Notes: generated by a model not told the origin, from the sequence alone. A DNA stretch of 51,968 bases from Balnearium lithotrophicum (GCF_900182585.1 NZ_FXTM01000013.1:1-51968), one strand, 5' to 3'. Positions 15,769 to 23,652 are shown, counted from the first letter of the stretch. Numbers and translations: made by a program.

Positions 15769-17208
15769 TTAGCTTGTGATAGTTACAAGACCATAAAGTC
15801 TTGCATTGACGGCTTTGAATGCTTCTCTGCTTCTAAGAGCCTTTTTCTTTGTGAATGGGTCGATTCTGTTGTTAACAACCTCTGGCACTGCAGGGGAGAT
15901 TTCGAACTTGTAAGGGAAGTATCCAAATCCCATTAGAAGTGGGTCTGCTGGTTTTATTCCAACAACTATTACATCATCTGGTAATTGAGGGTTGTAATAA
16001 ACAGTGTACTTCTTATTAAGGGTTCCAACCCTTGCAGAGCCTACGTTCCCTTCAACGTTTGTATTCCCTTCAAATCCATCAAGATCTCCTACATGAGCAA
16101 GGGCATCTGTACCGCAGAGGAGAAACTTGTTTCCTACAGGGATATAGCCAAGTTGCTTAGCAATAGCTGCGTCAACCTGATTGATAGCCTTCTTAAGTAA
16201 GAACATGTGGTCCTTGTCGCTTACTCCAGAAGGTGGAGTTACACTCCATGTAGCCTTAGCACCTGATGCCTGAGCTAATGCATAGAGTTCAAGATGAATT
16301 TTTGCTTCTGTTTCAAAAATAGCCTGTTGGCTCATAGCAGAAACCATGTCTGGCTCAAGGGAGATGCCAAAGTACGCCTGAACATCCTCCTCAAATTCTG
16401 AAGTCCAGGAAGCTCCAATTTTTCTTGACATTACTTTAACTTGCTCACTTTCATATTTAAACTTGATTTCTGCATAACTGTTGGATTCCTGGTCGTACCT
16501 ATAGGTTGCCTTTACAACCTCACCCTTGGCTGGAGCTGAGGAGAACTCAATAGAAACCTGTCCCGTTGAATAGTTTATAGTTCCAGAAACTCCATCTCCA
16601 GAGATATTTCCTGAACCATCATCCTTGCCTACTATTGTTCCAGCAATCACCGTTACTGTTCCTGGAATAACAGGTTTAAATTGGAGAGTTGCTGAAAATG
16701 TGGTTTTAGTACCGTCTCCTGTGCCAAGGGATGGGTCGTCAACAACTAAGTCTGCTGCAACATAGGGCTGGTATTTATTGTTTGTATTGGTAGCTGCAAG
16801 TTCCGTTCCTGGTTTAAGAGACCCTTTTACGCTGTCTAAAACAGGCTTTCTGTAGAAAATCTTTCCTTCTGGAGCTACTAAACCTCTTACATGGACAACT
16901 TCAAAAGCTGAAAGATTCTGATAAACATAGCTAACCATTCCAAGGTAGTTAAGGTCAAATGGAGGAATATCTGCCGTTGTGTTTGCTTCACAGATTATTG
17001 ATTTTCCTTGGAGGAAAGATTCTAAAACTTTCTCTCTTTCAACTCTGGCACTTTTTGCAACCTGTTCAAAGGCGTTATTGATAGCTATTGCCATAGAGGC
17101 TTTATCGTCTGGAGATAAATGTTCGGGGATAAAATCCTTATAGTCCTTTGCCAGTTCAAGACCAAAATTCCTGTACTCTTCATGACTTTCAAAAGTGATG
17201 TGAGCCAT
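15769..17208 (-). CDS. Major capsid protein (gp23-like) with Ig-like insertion
   Basis: The 479-residue protein has an N-terminal charged delta-type region, probably cut by the prohead protease, then an HK97-type core (IFETEAKIHLELYALAQASG, then LLKKAINQVDAAIAK, and DDVIVVGIKPADPLLMGFGY). Residues about 150-245 form an inserted beta-sandwich with GTGDGTKTTFSATL and 'GTINYSTGQVSIEFSSAP', an insertion known in other gp23-like capsids. It follows the protease gene by 3 bases, with AAGGAGGT upstream. Confidence 0.88.
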   Translation of the reverse strand: MAHITFESHEEYRNFGLELAKDYKDFIPEHLSPDDKASMAIAINNAFEQVAKSARVEREKVLESFLQGKSIICEANTTADIPPFDLNYLGMVSYVYQNLSAFEVVHVRGLVAPEGKIFYRKPVLDSVKGSLKPGTELAATNTNNKYQPYVAADLVVDDPSLGTGDGTKTTFSATLQFKPVIPGTVTVIAGTIVGKDDGSGNISGDGVSGTINYSTGQVSIEFSSAPAKGEVVKATYRYDQESNSYAEIKFKYESEQVKVMSRKIGASWTSEFEEDVQAYFGISLEPDMVSAMSQQAIFETEAKIHLELYALAQASGAKATWSVTPPSGVSDKDHMFLLKKAINQVDAAIAKQLGYIPVGNKFLLCGTDALAHVGDLDGFEGNTNVEGNVGSARVGTLNKKYTVYYNPQLPDDVIVVGIKPADPLLMGFGYFPYKFEISPAVPEVVNNRIDPFTKKKALRSREAFKAVNARLYGLVTITS

Positions 17209-17211
17209 CTT

Positions 17212-17820
17212 TTACCTCCTTACTGGTAATCCAAGTTTTTCGTAGATAGTTGTTACGGAAACGGTTTTCTCTTCGTTTACGCTGCTTTTCCCCTTTGGCT
17301 CTCCCTGATTGCTTTCGTCTATCGTTTTTCTTATGCTTTCTTCAAATTCCTGGATTAGCTTATCAACCTGCTCTTTAGACTTAGCTTCTTTAAGAATGCC
17401 TGCTTCTTTGATTTTGTTTCCGTATGGTGATTCAGAGAGTTTCTGCTCTATATATAAAGCAATTTCCTTGCGTTCTACGTCCTCTTTAAGAGTTTTAATT
17501 TCGTCATCCTTCTTCCTTAAAGACTCTTCTAACTGCTTTATTCTGTCTTTTAATTCCTCAACATGCTCACCTGCAATACCCTCACTTATGAAAGGCTTGA
17601 GAATATCGATTATTCCCTCGACAGCAACTTTTGCCCCTGCTATATCAGGGTCGGAGAGGAGCTCCTCTTTAATTTCTTCTCTCATTTTTGAGCTTTTCTG
17701 TTCTATAGCTTCTATTACTCTCTCTTCAAATTCCTGTCTTAGCTCCTCTTTCGCCTCCTTTTTAATAGCTTCAACAAGGTCTGGATAATCTCTCTTTAAA
17801 GTTTCCAGCGTAAGCTCCAT
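17212..17820 (-). CDS. Nested in-frame scaffold protein (internal start)
   Basis: Within the protease-scaffold gene, ATG 17820 (MELTLETLKRDYPDLVEAIK) is preceded by AAGGAGG 8 bases upstream. It would give a 202-residue, almost purely coiled-coil protein without the protease. The arrangement mirrors lambda C and Nu3, where an internal start in a protease gene makes the scaffold. The internal start is inferred; protein data would prove it. Confidence 0.65.
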   Translation of the reverse strand: MELTLETLKRDYPDLVEAIKKEAKEELRQEFEERVIEAIEQKSSKMREEIKEELLSDPDIAGAKVAVEGIIDILKPFISEGIAGEHVEELKDRIKQLEESLRKKDDEIKTLKEDVERKEIALYIEQKLSESPYGNKIKEAGILKEAKSKEQVDKLIQEFEESIRKTIDESNQGEPKGKSSVNEEKTVSVTTIYEKLGLPVRR

Positions 17821-18348
17821 CGGTTTATCCTCCTTCGATTCTTTTATCGGCTCAGGGAAAGCTCCTGGAGTTGATGGGTCATAGACAACGTCAAAAGCGA
17901 GGAATTCGTAGTCCTCTCCAACTACAACGGTTCCGTCTGCCCTCTTTATAAGAGTTCCAGAGCCTCTTGAAGAGATTCCAAACTTCACGCCGTTGTCTAT
18001 GAGGTTTTTAAGGATATCTCCCTTTGGAGTTCCTACAAGAACTTCTGCTTCTCCAATTACTTCTCCCTTATCGTTCATAGAGAGAGAAGTTATCTTTATT
18101 GCAGCTTCATCAAGCCTTGTTTTTCCGTCGGCAGGGTGCTCTATCATCCCAAGAGCTCTGCCTTCCCTGATTAGTCCTTGATACTTTGCAACAGCCTTTT
18201 CAAGTACTTTCTTTGGGTAAATTCTTCCATTTCCATTTTTTACATCTGCTCTCTGGAAAATGCCCTTAAACTTGTATTTGCCATCTTTTGATTCAACAAG
18301 CTGAGGGGTTATTTCTGAGACAAAATCAATTATCAGCTGTTTACTCAT
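17212..18348 (-). CDS. Prohead core protease fused to scaffold domain
   Basis: A 378-residue protein from ATG 18348, which has AAGGAG upstream. The N-terminal 150 residues match phage prohead serine proteases (gp21/U9-type): FKGIFQRADVKNGNGRIYPK, then LGMIEHPADG with the His and 'FGISSRGSG' with the likely Ser. After residue 175, long charged coiled coil runs to the end, a gp22-like scaffold. The C-terminus (TTIYEKLGLPVRR) may act as a capsid-binding tip. A strong internal start lies at 17820. Confidence 0.85.
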   Translation of the reverse strand: MSKQLIIDFVSEITPQLVESKDGKYKFKGIFQRADVKNGNGRIYPKKVLEKAVAKYQGLIREGRALGMIEHPADGKTRLDEAAIKITSLSMNDKGEVIGEAEVLVGTPKGDILKNLIDNGVKFGISSRGSGTLIKRADGTVVVGEDYEFLAFDVVYDPSTPGAFPEPIKESKEDKPMELTLETLKRDYPDLVEAIKKEAKEELRQEFEERVIEAIEQKSSKMREEIKEELLSDPDIAGAKVAVEGIIDILKPFISEGIAGEHVEELKDRIKQLEESLRKKDDEIKTLKEDVERKEIALYIEQKLSESPYGNKIKEAGILKEAKSKEQVDKLIQEFEESIRKTIDESNQGEPKGKSSVNEEKTVSVTTIYEKLGLPVRR

Positions 18349-19177
18349 CTTTATCTCCTTCGTCCTCTTCACCAAAGAAGATTTCTTCAACGTCTGTAAG
18401 GAGTGCATCTATGTTCTCAATGGCGGCTTCAATCTCCTTTTCATCGACATCATTATCCTTCAAGCTTTCAAGGAAGTCTGCTAAGTATTCAAGCTCTGCA
18501 ATTGCAGATTTAATGCCTTTTGTATCTTCAAGTTCTCCAAGGATTTCGAGGAGAGCATTGATTCTTTCAAGAAGCTCATCTATTGTAGGCAATTGAGTTG
18601 CATTTTGAGATTCACCGAATCTTTGCCTAAATTTCTTTCTGTACTGCTTAAGTGCAGTTTTGTTTCTTTTAGCCCACTGCTTAACAGCTCGGAGAATCTT
18701 TGCTTTGTTTCTACGGTAATAAGCTTTTCTTTTTGCCCTGACAGATGCAGGGACAACTTTATGTTTCATCTTTCTTATACCAACCCTTATAGCTTCAACT
18801 ATTTCTTTATCCTCTTTCTCATCCTTATAAAGTTTGGAAAGTTTCTCAATAAGGGGCTTCATAGTAGAAGAGGATGTTTTAACTTTTCCTTTTGCTACAC
18901 TCTCTATAAGCTGGTCAAGTTTCTTTTTTATAGGTCTTCCAGATAGGAAATCTTCCACAATGTCAGCGGGAGTGACTGTGGACTCCTCTATTGGTTTTAA
19001 CTCTATTTTATCCTCTTTGAGATAAGCTCTATAGTGTTTCCCTTCATGCAAAATAATTGCACCATCTTTGAATGTTCCCAAAATTTTGACATCGTCAAGG
19101 GATTCTTGAATTTTCTTTCTGATGTTCTCAGCTTTTGCTTCAAGACTTTCCTGTAAGAGCTTATCAATTATGCTCAT
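18341..19177 (-). CDS. Probable prohead core/scaffold-related protein
   Basis: A 278-residue protein, first gene of the capsid operon. N-terminal helices (MSIIDKLLQESLEAKAENIR), a short beta part (ILGTFKDGAIILHEGKHYRA), a basic central stretch near residues 135-185 (RAKRKAYYRRNKAKILR) and an acidic helical C-terminus. It overlaps the protease by 8 bases. In T4-type phages core proteins lie here, so a prohead-core role is likely; the basic part could bind DNA. It may alternatively be a capsid-bound internal protein. Confidence 0.55.
   Translation of the reverse strand: MSIIDKLLQESLEAKAENIRKKIQESLDDVKILGTFKDGAIILHEGKHYRAYLKEDKIELKPIEESTVTPADIVEDFLSGRPIKKKLDQLIESVAKGKVKTSSSTMKPLIEKLSKLYKDEKEDKEIVEAIRVGIRKMKHKVVPASVRAKRKAYYRRNKAKILRAVKQWAKRNKTALKQYRKKFRQRFGESQNATQLPTIDELLERINALLEILGELEDTKGIKSAIAELEYLADFLESLKDNDVDEKEIEAAIENIDALLTDVEEIFFGEEDEGDKDE
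18589..18601. promoter_or_regulatory. GCAA-N5-TTGC palindrome inside core protein gene
   Basis: A perfect copy, centre TTGAG, in coding sequence (Asn-Ala-Thr-Gln-Leu-Pro). No promoter boxes adjoin it. Confidence 0.4.
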
Positions 19178-19201
19178 TCCAGTCCCCCCAAAATAAAATA
19201 A

Positions 19202-19230
19202 GGGCTAAGACCGACTGAAAGTCTTAGCCC
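19202..19230 (-). terminator. Leader terminator hairpin ahead of capsid operon
   Basis: On the minus strand GGGCTAAGAC and GTCTTAGCCC form a perfect 10-bp stem with loop TTTCAGTCG, then TTATTTTATTTT. It lies between the promoter at 19240-19268 and the first gene. It is nearly the same as the hairpin at 11366. Confidence 0.88.
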
Positions 19231-19239
19231 TTTGATAGT

Positions 19240-19268
19240 ATGTTAATGTGTAAAATCTATAGGGTCAA
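19240..19268 (-). promoter_or_regulatory. Late promoter with degraded operator (capsid operon)
   Basis: TTGACC, 17 bases, TAACAT. Here the spacer does not hold the palindrome: where the other late promoters have GCAA and TTGC, it has TAGA and TTTACA. The promoter thus may escape the regulator that binds at the other three late heads. Confidence 0.65.
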
Positions 19269-19307
19269 GAGTTATTAAACTATCCCTTCGGTCAGTTTAG
19301 GAAATTA

Positions 19308-19490
19308 CTAAGTTAGGTAGGAAAGTCTCTTCTTAAGAAGTTTTCTGTTGAGCTTCCTAATTTTCCTCTCTTTAAGTTTTCTTGGAATAGAGAGGAGAAG
19401 GTAAAGAATTCCCTCGGCTATCGAGAGGAAAGTTCCGATAGATACAACGGCTATGAATACGAAAAAGAGAAATCCGAATAATACTTCCAT
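19308..19490 (-). CDS. Small membrane protein, unknown
   Basis: A 60-residue protein from ATG 19490 (MEVLFGFLFFVFIAVVSIGT). It has one long transmembrane segment, then a short hydrophobic part and a strongly basic tail (KERKIRKLNRKLLKKR). It is the last gene before the capsid operon leader and follows two other membrane proteins. This group could include a holin or accessory lysis protein, but no endolysin is seen nearby. Confidence 0.6.
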   Translation of the reverse strand: MEVLFGFLFFVFIAVVSIGTFLSIAEGILYLLLSIPRKLKERKIRKLNRKLLKKRLSYLT

Positions 19491-19518
19491 AGCATAGAGC
19501 CTTTCATTGGTGGAAAAG

Positions 19519-19614
19519 TTAGTGAGCCTTTTTTTCTGTAGGCAATGCAAAGTAAATAAATGCCAATCCTAAAATTAATATTAATAAAGCCATTAAAATC
19601 TCAAGTATCAGCAT
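19519..19614 (-). CDS. 31-residue membrane peptide overlapping upstream gene
   Basis: MLILEILMALLILILGLAFI followed by a short tail (FALPTEKKAH). It is one hydrophobic helix and starts inside the end of the gene above, in another frame, with AAAGGAG seven bases before ATG 19614. The good ribosome site and the coupled overlap make it a likely real gene. A lysis-linked or membrane-anchoring role is possible. Confidence 0.6.
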   Translation of the reverse strand: MLILEILMALLILILGLAFIYFALPTEKKAH

Positions 19615-19858
19615 TACATAACTCCTTTATACGATTAACTCTGTCCTTCCACTCCTTAATGAATATAATCAAGGAAGCTGTGAAAATGTAGGAAAAAATT
19701 AAACCTGATAAGCTCCAAAAACAAAATCCATTAGTTCTTATAAGCGTAATAGTTGCACCTATTAAAAGCAAATCTGCCGTGAAAACTTTCCCCGTAAGCC
19801 CTTTATAGAAGTCTATTTCAGTTTCCAGAGCTTTCAGTTTTCTCTCAAAATTGCCCAT
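19601..19858 (-). CDS. Small two-helix membrane protein (holin-like)
   Basis: An 85-residue protein with an acidic N-terminal helix, then two hydrophobic segments (FTADLLLIGATITLIR and 'FWSLSGLIFSYIFTASLIIF') and a charged tail. Size and two-helix layout fit a class II holin. The ribosome site GAGG lies several bases upstream. No endolysin gene is found next to it, so the holin idea is only a suggestion. Confidence 0.55.
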   Translation of the reverse strand: MGNFERKLKALETEIDFYKGLTGKVFTADLLLIGATITLIRTNGFCFWSLSGLIFSYIFTASLIIFIKEWKDRVNRIKELCNADT

Positions 19859-19920
19859 TGTCTGCCTCAGAGGTTATTTCATCAAAATTAAGTTTATCAA
19901 AGTTACTATAGATTCCAAAA

Positions 19921-20130
19921 TCAAGTGTTACAAAGGATTTCCTGTATTGATTTCTCTGCAAAATTCCTCAAATCCTTCACCTTGACAAAGGCTTCCAACT
20001 TCACAACCATATTTCTATCCTTCATTCCTATCACCACATTCCCCCTAAATCCCTGTTGCTTTAGAGCAACTATAAAAGCGGAAATTGCATTGATTTCCTC
20101 CATGTTAATGATTCCGCTTTTATCAGACAT
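19921..20130 (-). CDS. Small hypothetical protein
   Basis: A 69-residue protein (MSDKSGIINMEEINAISAFI) with a beta-like middle part (GNVVIGMKDRNMVVKLEAFV). AAAGGAGGG precedes the start, and it directly follows the MuF-like gene. No domain is recognised; it may be a small structural protein. Confidence 0.6.
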   Translation of the reverse strand: MSDKSGIINMEEINAISAFIVALKQQGFRGNVVIGMKDRNMVVKLEAFVKVKDLRNFAEKSIQEILCNT

Positions 20131-20132
20131 AA

Positions 20133-20909
20133 CTACCTTCCCTCCTTTATCTTCCTTAATTCTCTCAATAACCAGTTCTTGTTAATTCTTTTAGCCTGTA
20201 ACCACTCCTTTTGATTCTTAGGTGGTCTCACTCTTAAATAACATTTACAGTTACTGAGACACTTTGTAGTTCCGTCTCTTGGCACACAGGGAAGCGTCCA
20301 TTTCGTATAAGGAGAATGTCTTTGAAGAAATAGACAACTTTCGCAGTGTTCTGCATCTGTCATTACCCAGTCTATTACATACTGAGATGGTAAAGCCTCT
20401 ATCTTTCCAGCCTGATAAACAAAGTCAAGAGTATTAACATACATTTCCCATCTTCTTCTGTAGTCCATTTTTCCAGATTGCTTTTCTAAATCCCTTAAGA
20501 AGCTGTTAAGGTATTTGTACTCGTGCTTTCTTGCTCCATCGAGCCAGCTGACGTCAACTTTTTCTTTCTTGACAAACGGAACCCCTGAAGCCTCCATCCC
20601 CAAATCGTAAGCTTTATGGTAAGTTTCTTTGAAGAGCTTCTTTATTCTGAATCTCAGTTGTCCTATATTAATTTTGCCATTTAGAAAATCTTGAATTAAC
20701 TGCCATCCTTCTTCTTTAAATTTCTCCTTCAGCCGTTTGTACTTCTTAAAAGCTCTATCTGTAGCTCTTTTTTTCTCCTTGTAGTACTCACTTCCAAGTG
20801 CAGAGAACCAGAGGGAGCTCTCTACATCCCTCTCAGGTCTCCTTGCTCTTCTTGCTCCTACTGTCTTACCCTCAACAATAACTACTGGGAGCGGATAATC
20901 CTCTTTCAT
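20133..20909 (-). CDS. MuF-like minor head protein
   Basis: A 258-residue basic protein. The C-terminal part (DWVMTDAEHCESCLFLQRHS, then LPCVPRDGTTKCLSNCKCYL) has the MuF/SPP1 gp7 Cys-rich motif, C..C with later C...C.C, found in minor head proteins located near the portal and sometimes injected with DNA. The N-terminal half is helical and charged. It overlaps the dUTPase end by 4 bases and follows the portal region. Confidence 0.8.
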   Translation of the reverse strand: MKEDYPLPVVIVEGKTVGARRARRPERDVESSLWFSALGSEYYKEKKRATDRAFKKYKRLKEKFKEEGWQLIQDFLNGKINIGQLRFRIKKLFKETYHKAYDLGMEASGVPFVKKEKVDVSWLDGARKHEYKYLNSFLRDLEKQSGKMDYRRRWEMYVNTLDFVYQAGKIEALPSQYVIDWVMTDAEHCESCLFLQRHSPYTKWTLPCVPRDGTTKCLSNCKCYLRVRPPKNQKEWLQAKRINKNWLLRELRKIKEGR

Positions 20910-21478
20910 CTCACCCCCGTACTTCCAAACCCTCTTTTTCCTCTCTTGGACGGAAAAAACTCATCAAACCTTTCAAAGATTTCTTTACTGGCTCCTATGT
21001 AGATTGGGTAATTTTCACTGAAAACAGCTTGGCAGATACGGTCTCCGTGATGGAGCTCAAATTCCACAGCGGAAAAGTTTATAAGAAGAGCTTTAACAGT
21101 ATTTCTGTAATCGTTATCCACAAAGCCAGGGGAGTTTAGAATGGTAATGCCATTTTTCCAAGCCAATCCGCTTCTTGGTCTTATATCCATATAGCAATTC
21201 CTTGGCATATAAACCTTAAAGCCAAGGGAGACCAAAGCCCTCTCCATAGGGAATAAAAACTCCCTTTCCTTTTCTTCTGAGGAGTACTCTTTATTGCTTT
21301 TGCTTCTAAATAGGATGCTTTCACTTAAATCAGCCTTACAATCAATTCCGTTTGAATCGTACTTAACAACTGGTAAGAGTTCTTCACTCTTGGCAATAAT
21401 TACAATTCCCAACTCCTTTATTGTTCCAACCCAATGCTTAAACTCGTCTAAACTCCCTGGAATAGCTCTAAATTCCAT
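20906..21478 (-). CDS. dut: dUTPase (trimeric dut family)
   Basis: A 190-residue protein with the five dUTPase motifs: motif 1 DSNGIDCKA, motif 2 RPRSGLAWKNG, motif 3 GFVDNDYRNTVKALLIN with the catalytic Asp, motif 4 GDRICQAVF and motif 5 RGKRGFGSTG at the end. It hydrolyses dUTP to dUMP and so lowers uracil in phage DNA. It lies among head genes, not replication genes, which is unusual, and has a longer N-terminus than usual. GGAGGAAG lies upstream. Confidence 0.9.
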   Translation of the reverse strand: MEFRAIPGSLDEFKHWVGTIKELGIVIIAKSEELLPVVKYDSNGIDCKADLSESILFRSKSNKEYSSEEKEREFLFPMERALVSLGFKVYMPRNCYMDIRPRSGLAWKNGITILNSPGFVDNDYRNTVKALLINFSAVEFELHHGDRICQAVFSENYPIYIGASKEIFERFDEFFPSKRGKRGFGSTGVR

Positions 21479-21493
21479 TACTCTTCCTCCTCT

Positions 21494-21916
21494 TTATTTT
21501 CCCTTTACAAGTAACTCGTAATACTGCAAATATCTTGCATCATTAATTTGCTTAAATTCACTCATGGGTAGGAAAATTCTTCTTTCTACTCTCTCCTTGA
21601 AAAAAAGGACAAAGCCCTTACTGAAAAACTTTTCAACGTCCGTTATAAAAACGGCTCCATTGAAGATAACTACAGCCTGTTTAACTCCTCTCAACTGTGC
21701 TTGTTTGAGGAGCTCATAAGGGAAGCCGAAGCTCATGGTTTTTCTATGAATTCCGTGACCGTTTTCCTTCTTGACTATTTCGTCCCCAAATATCCTCGCT
21801 ATTCTCCTAATTCTTCTTTTTGTTTCACAGTTGAGTTCTATAAAACAGTAACCATCAACACTGATGTAGTATCTATTCTGGTCTATATCTCTAAATTCAA
21901 CTGCCGATACTGCCAT
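21494..21916 (-). CDS. Hypothetical protein in portal operon
   Basis: A 140-residue protein from ATG 21916 (MAVSAVEFRDIDQNRYYISV), which has GTGAGGAAAG upstream; an in-frame GTG 12 bases earlier is less likely. It has a beta-rich N-terminus and 'FFSKGFVLFFKERVERRIFLP' near the end. No domain is recognised. It follows a small Cys-rich protein. Confidence 0.6.
   Translation of the reverse strand: MAVSAVEFRDIDQNRYYISVDGYCFIELNCETKRRIRRIARIFGDEIVKKENGHGIHRKTMSFGFPYELLKQAQLRGVKQAVVIFNGAVFITDVEKFFSKGFVLFFKERVERRIFLPMSEFKQINDARYLQYYELLVKGK
21526..21538. promoter_or_regulatory. GCAA-N5-TTGC palindrome inside hypothetical gene
   Basis: A perfect copy (centre ATATC) close to the end of the gene at 21494-21916, within 50 bases of the dUTPase start. 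Confidence 0.45.
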
Positions 21917-21927
21917 TTCTTTCCTCA

Positions 21928-22146
21928 CTAAACCTGATTTTGTTTGTAGTTAGGGCAATCAACAACCCTAACTTCTGGTAAATTTTCCTTACAGTCCCTT
22001 TGACATGAACTGCATAGGTTAATCGGTTCAAAATCTTCACAACTTACTTCTTCTTCAGCCATTAGAGCTCTCCAATTACCATTACCTAAAGTACAGTGTC
22101 CTTTGTGATTCCACTGACAGTATTTGCATAGTTCTTTAAGTTTCAT
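21928..22146 (-). CDS. Small Cys-rich Zn-binding protein, unknown
   Basis: A 72-residue protein from ATG 22146, which has GGAGGAGG directly upstream. It has nine Cys and a His in a spaced pattern: CKYCQWNHKGHC, then CEDF, then CSSCQRDCKEN and DCPNY. This looks like one or two zinc-binding modules. Similar Cys-rich small proteins occur in phages, role unknown to me. It overlaps the upstream membrane gene slightly. Confidence 0.65.
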   Translation of the reverse strand: MKLKELCKYCQWNHKGHCTLGNGNWRALMAEEEVSCEDFEPINLCSSCQRDCKENLPEVRVVDCPNYKQNQV

Positions 22147-22336
22147 CCTCCTCCCCCTCCAAATAAGTTTTCTCAATGTTTTCGATATCAATTAGCGAAA
22201 GTAACGGTAAAAGTAAGAAAACAGTTACCAATGCAACTATTTTGCTTAGAAGATAAGGGATTTCTGCTAATGTAGAGAAAATCTCAGCTGCGAATATTCT
22301 TAAATACTCTTTTAATCTCTGAAAATACCCTCTCAC
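22136..22336 (-). CDS. Small membrane protein after portal
   Basis: A 66-residue protein starting with GTG that overlaps the portal stop by 4 bases. A basic N-terminus, then a long hydrophobic segment near residues 22-50 (IPYLLSKIVALVTVFLLLPL) and an acidic tail. It has one or two membrane spans. Role unknown. Confidence 0.6.
   Translation of the reverse strand: MRGYFQRLKEYLRIFAAEIFSTLAEIPYLLSKIVALVTVFLLLPLLSLIDIENIEKTYLEGEEDET
22233..22245. promoter_or_regulatory. GCAA-N5-TTGC palindrome inside membrane-protein gene
   Basis: A perfect copy (centre CTATT) in coding sequence of the small gene downstream of the portal. Confidence 0.4.
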
Positions 22337-23652
22337 TGGTTCCCTTCTCCTTCTTTTTTCATAGCTCCAATTTCCTTATCTGTAAGTCCAAGGATGTTTT
22401 TTAGGATGAAATCTTTATTAACAAGTGAGTTACCTTCTTTATCAGTGAGGCTAAGGAGCTCCTGGGCAATTTGAACCTTCTTGAGCAAAGACTCCATTCT
22501 AAGGTCTTCTTCTATGTAATTTGGAGAGTGCATTGTGAGGGTAAATTCGGCATCCTTGATTCCGTTCTTCTCCAGATGAATCCTGATTAACTTTTTGACG
22601 CCGTCAACAATTGCATTCTGAATGCTTTTAACGGAACGACTGAATTGAATTGAGATTGAAGAGAGAGTTGCCCTTGTAGAAAAGCCTTCTTCATTTGCAA
22701 GATAAGCTTTAGGAATCTTTAAAGCTGCAAAGAGCATTTTCTGGAAGTACTCTATATCGGCAATATCGGCTATGTTGGAAGCTCCTGCCAAACTCTCAAC
22801 CCTTGAACCTCTACCTCCTTCAAAAACAGGGAAGTAAAAGTCCTCATCGGCTGCGAGGAAATCGGGCTTTGCTACAAACTTTCCAGTTTTTGGGTCTATA
22901 AGCCTCTTCTTCTTAAATTTTTTCTTGAGCCTATCGATAAAAGCTTCTGCCTTTTCGGGAGCCATGTTCCCGACATCTATGTAAAAGACCCATCTGTTTG
23001 GAGCTCTGGTGAGCCTGTAGATGACAACAGCATCTTCCATGAGTGCTAATTGTCTGTATATTCTCCTTGCATCCTCAAGAATTGGATATCCGTAAGGGTA
23101 GAACTTCGCATCTTCAAGAAGTCTAAAGTGAATCATTTCATCGGGTTCAAAATCTATCGTTTTTCCTTGAATATTCTGTTTAAAACCCTCTAATCTCCCT
23201 TTTTCATCCTCTTTTCTTTCTATAGTTCCAGCAGGTCTGTGGTAGATGCCAGTAACTCCTATTCCTTCTTCAGAAACAACTTCCCAAAAAGAGTCTCCAA
23301 GTTTAAAAAGTTCTTTGGATACAAAGGGACACTTTTCCTCAATTTTTATCCTATCGAATAGCTCCTTTATAAGTTTTTCTACTTTTGGGTTTTTGCTTGA
23401 AAATGCAAATATCTTGCCTGTATCTGGATTCCTCTGGCAGCATTCATCAACGTACACCTTGGCTGCTGCTGCAACGTATGGCATTTCCATCATCTTTTCA
23501 TATTCGGCGTACCTCTCCATTCTGTCTGTAGAGAGATTTAGAAGAGAGGCTAAAGGGGAGGTGGCTTCATAACTGTAACCTTTAGGCTCTGGTTCAGATA
23601 CGCTTTCTTCGTTCTTGGAGAAGAATTTAAACAAGTCCTTAAATATGGGCAT
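22333..23652 (-). CDS. Portal protein (gp20-like)
   Basis: A 439-residue protein with features of T4-type portals: 'SPLASLLNLSTDRMERYAEY', CPFVSKELFKLGDSFWEVVS, FEPDEMIHFRLLEDAKFYPYG, then GYPILEDARRIYRQLALMED, 'RLTRAPNRWVFYIDVG' and IQFSRSVKSIQNAIVDGVKK. The 'FEPDEMIHFR' and 'RLTRAPERRVFYIDVGNLP'-like stretches are family hallmarks. It forms the dodecameric DNA gate. It overlaps the preceding coiled-coil protein by 14 bases, with GAGGT at the start. Confidence 0.92.
   Translation of the reverse strand: MPIFKDLFKFFSKNEESVSEPEPKGYSYEATSPLASLLNLSTDRMERYAEYEKMMEMPYVAAAAKVYVDECCQRNPDTGKIFAFSSKNPKVEKLIKELFDRIKIEEKCPFVSKELFKLGDSFWEVVSEEGIGVTGIYHRPAGTIERKEDEKGRLEGFKQNIQGKTIDFEPDEMIHFRLLEDAKFYPYGYPILEDARRIYRQLALMEDAVVIYRLTRAPNRWVFYIDVGNMAPEKAEAFIDRLKKKFKKKRLIDPKTGKFVAKPDFLAADEDFYFPVFEGGRGSRVESLAGASNIADIADIEYFQKMLFAALKIPKAYLANEEGFSTRATLSSISIQFSRSVKSIQNAIVDGVKKLIRIHLEKNGIKDAEFTLTMHSPNYIEEDLRMESLLKKVQIAQELLSLTDKEGNSLVNKDFILKNILGLTDKEIGAMKKEGEGNQ
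23405..23417. promoter_or_regulatory. GCAA-N5-TTGC palindrome inside portal gene
   Basis: A perfect copy (centre ATATC), identical to the copy at 21526, in coding sequence for KIFAFSS. It has no promoter boxes. Confidence 0.4.

Noticed and set aside
17309-17788. Plus-strand frame of 159 codons opposite the scaffold
   Set aside because: The Ser/Leu-rich product is the reverse reading of Lys/Glu coiled-coil codons, a usual artefact.
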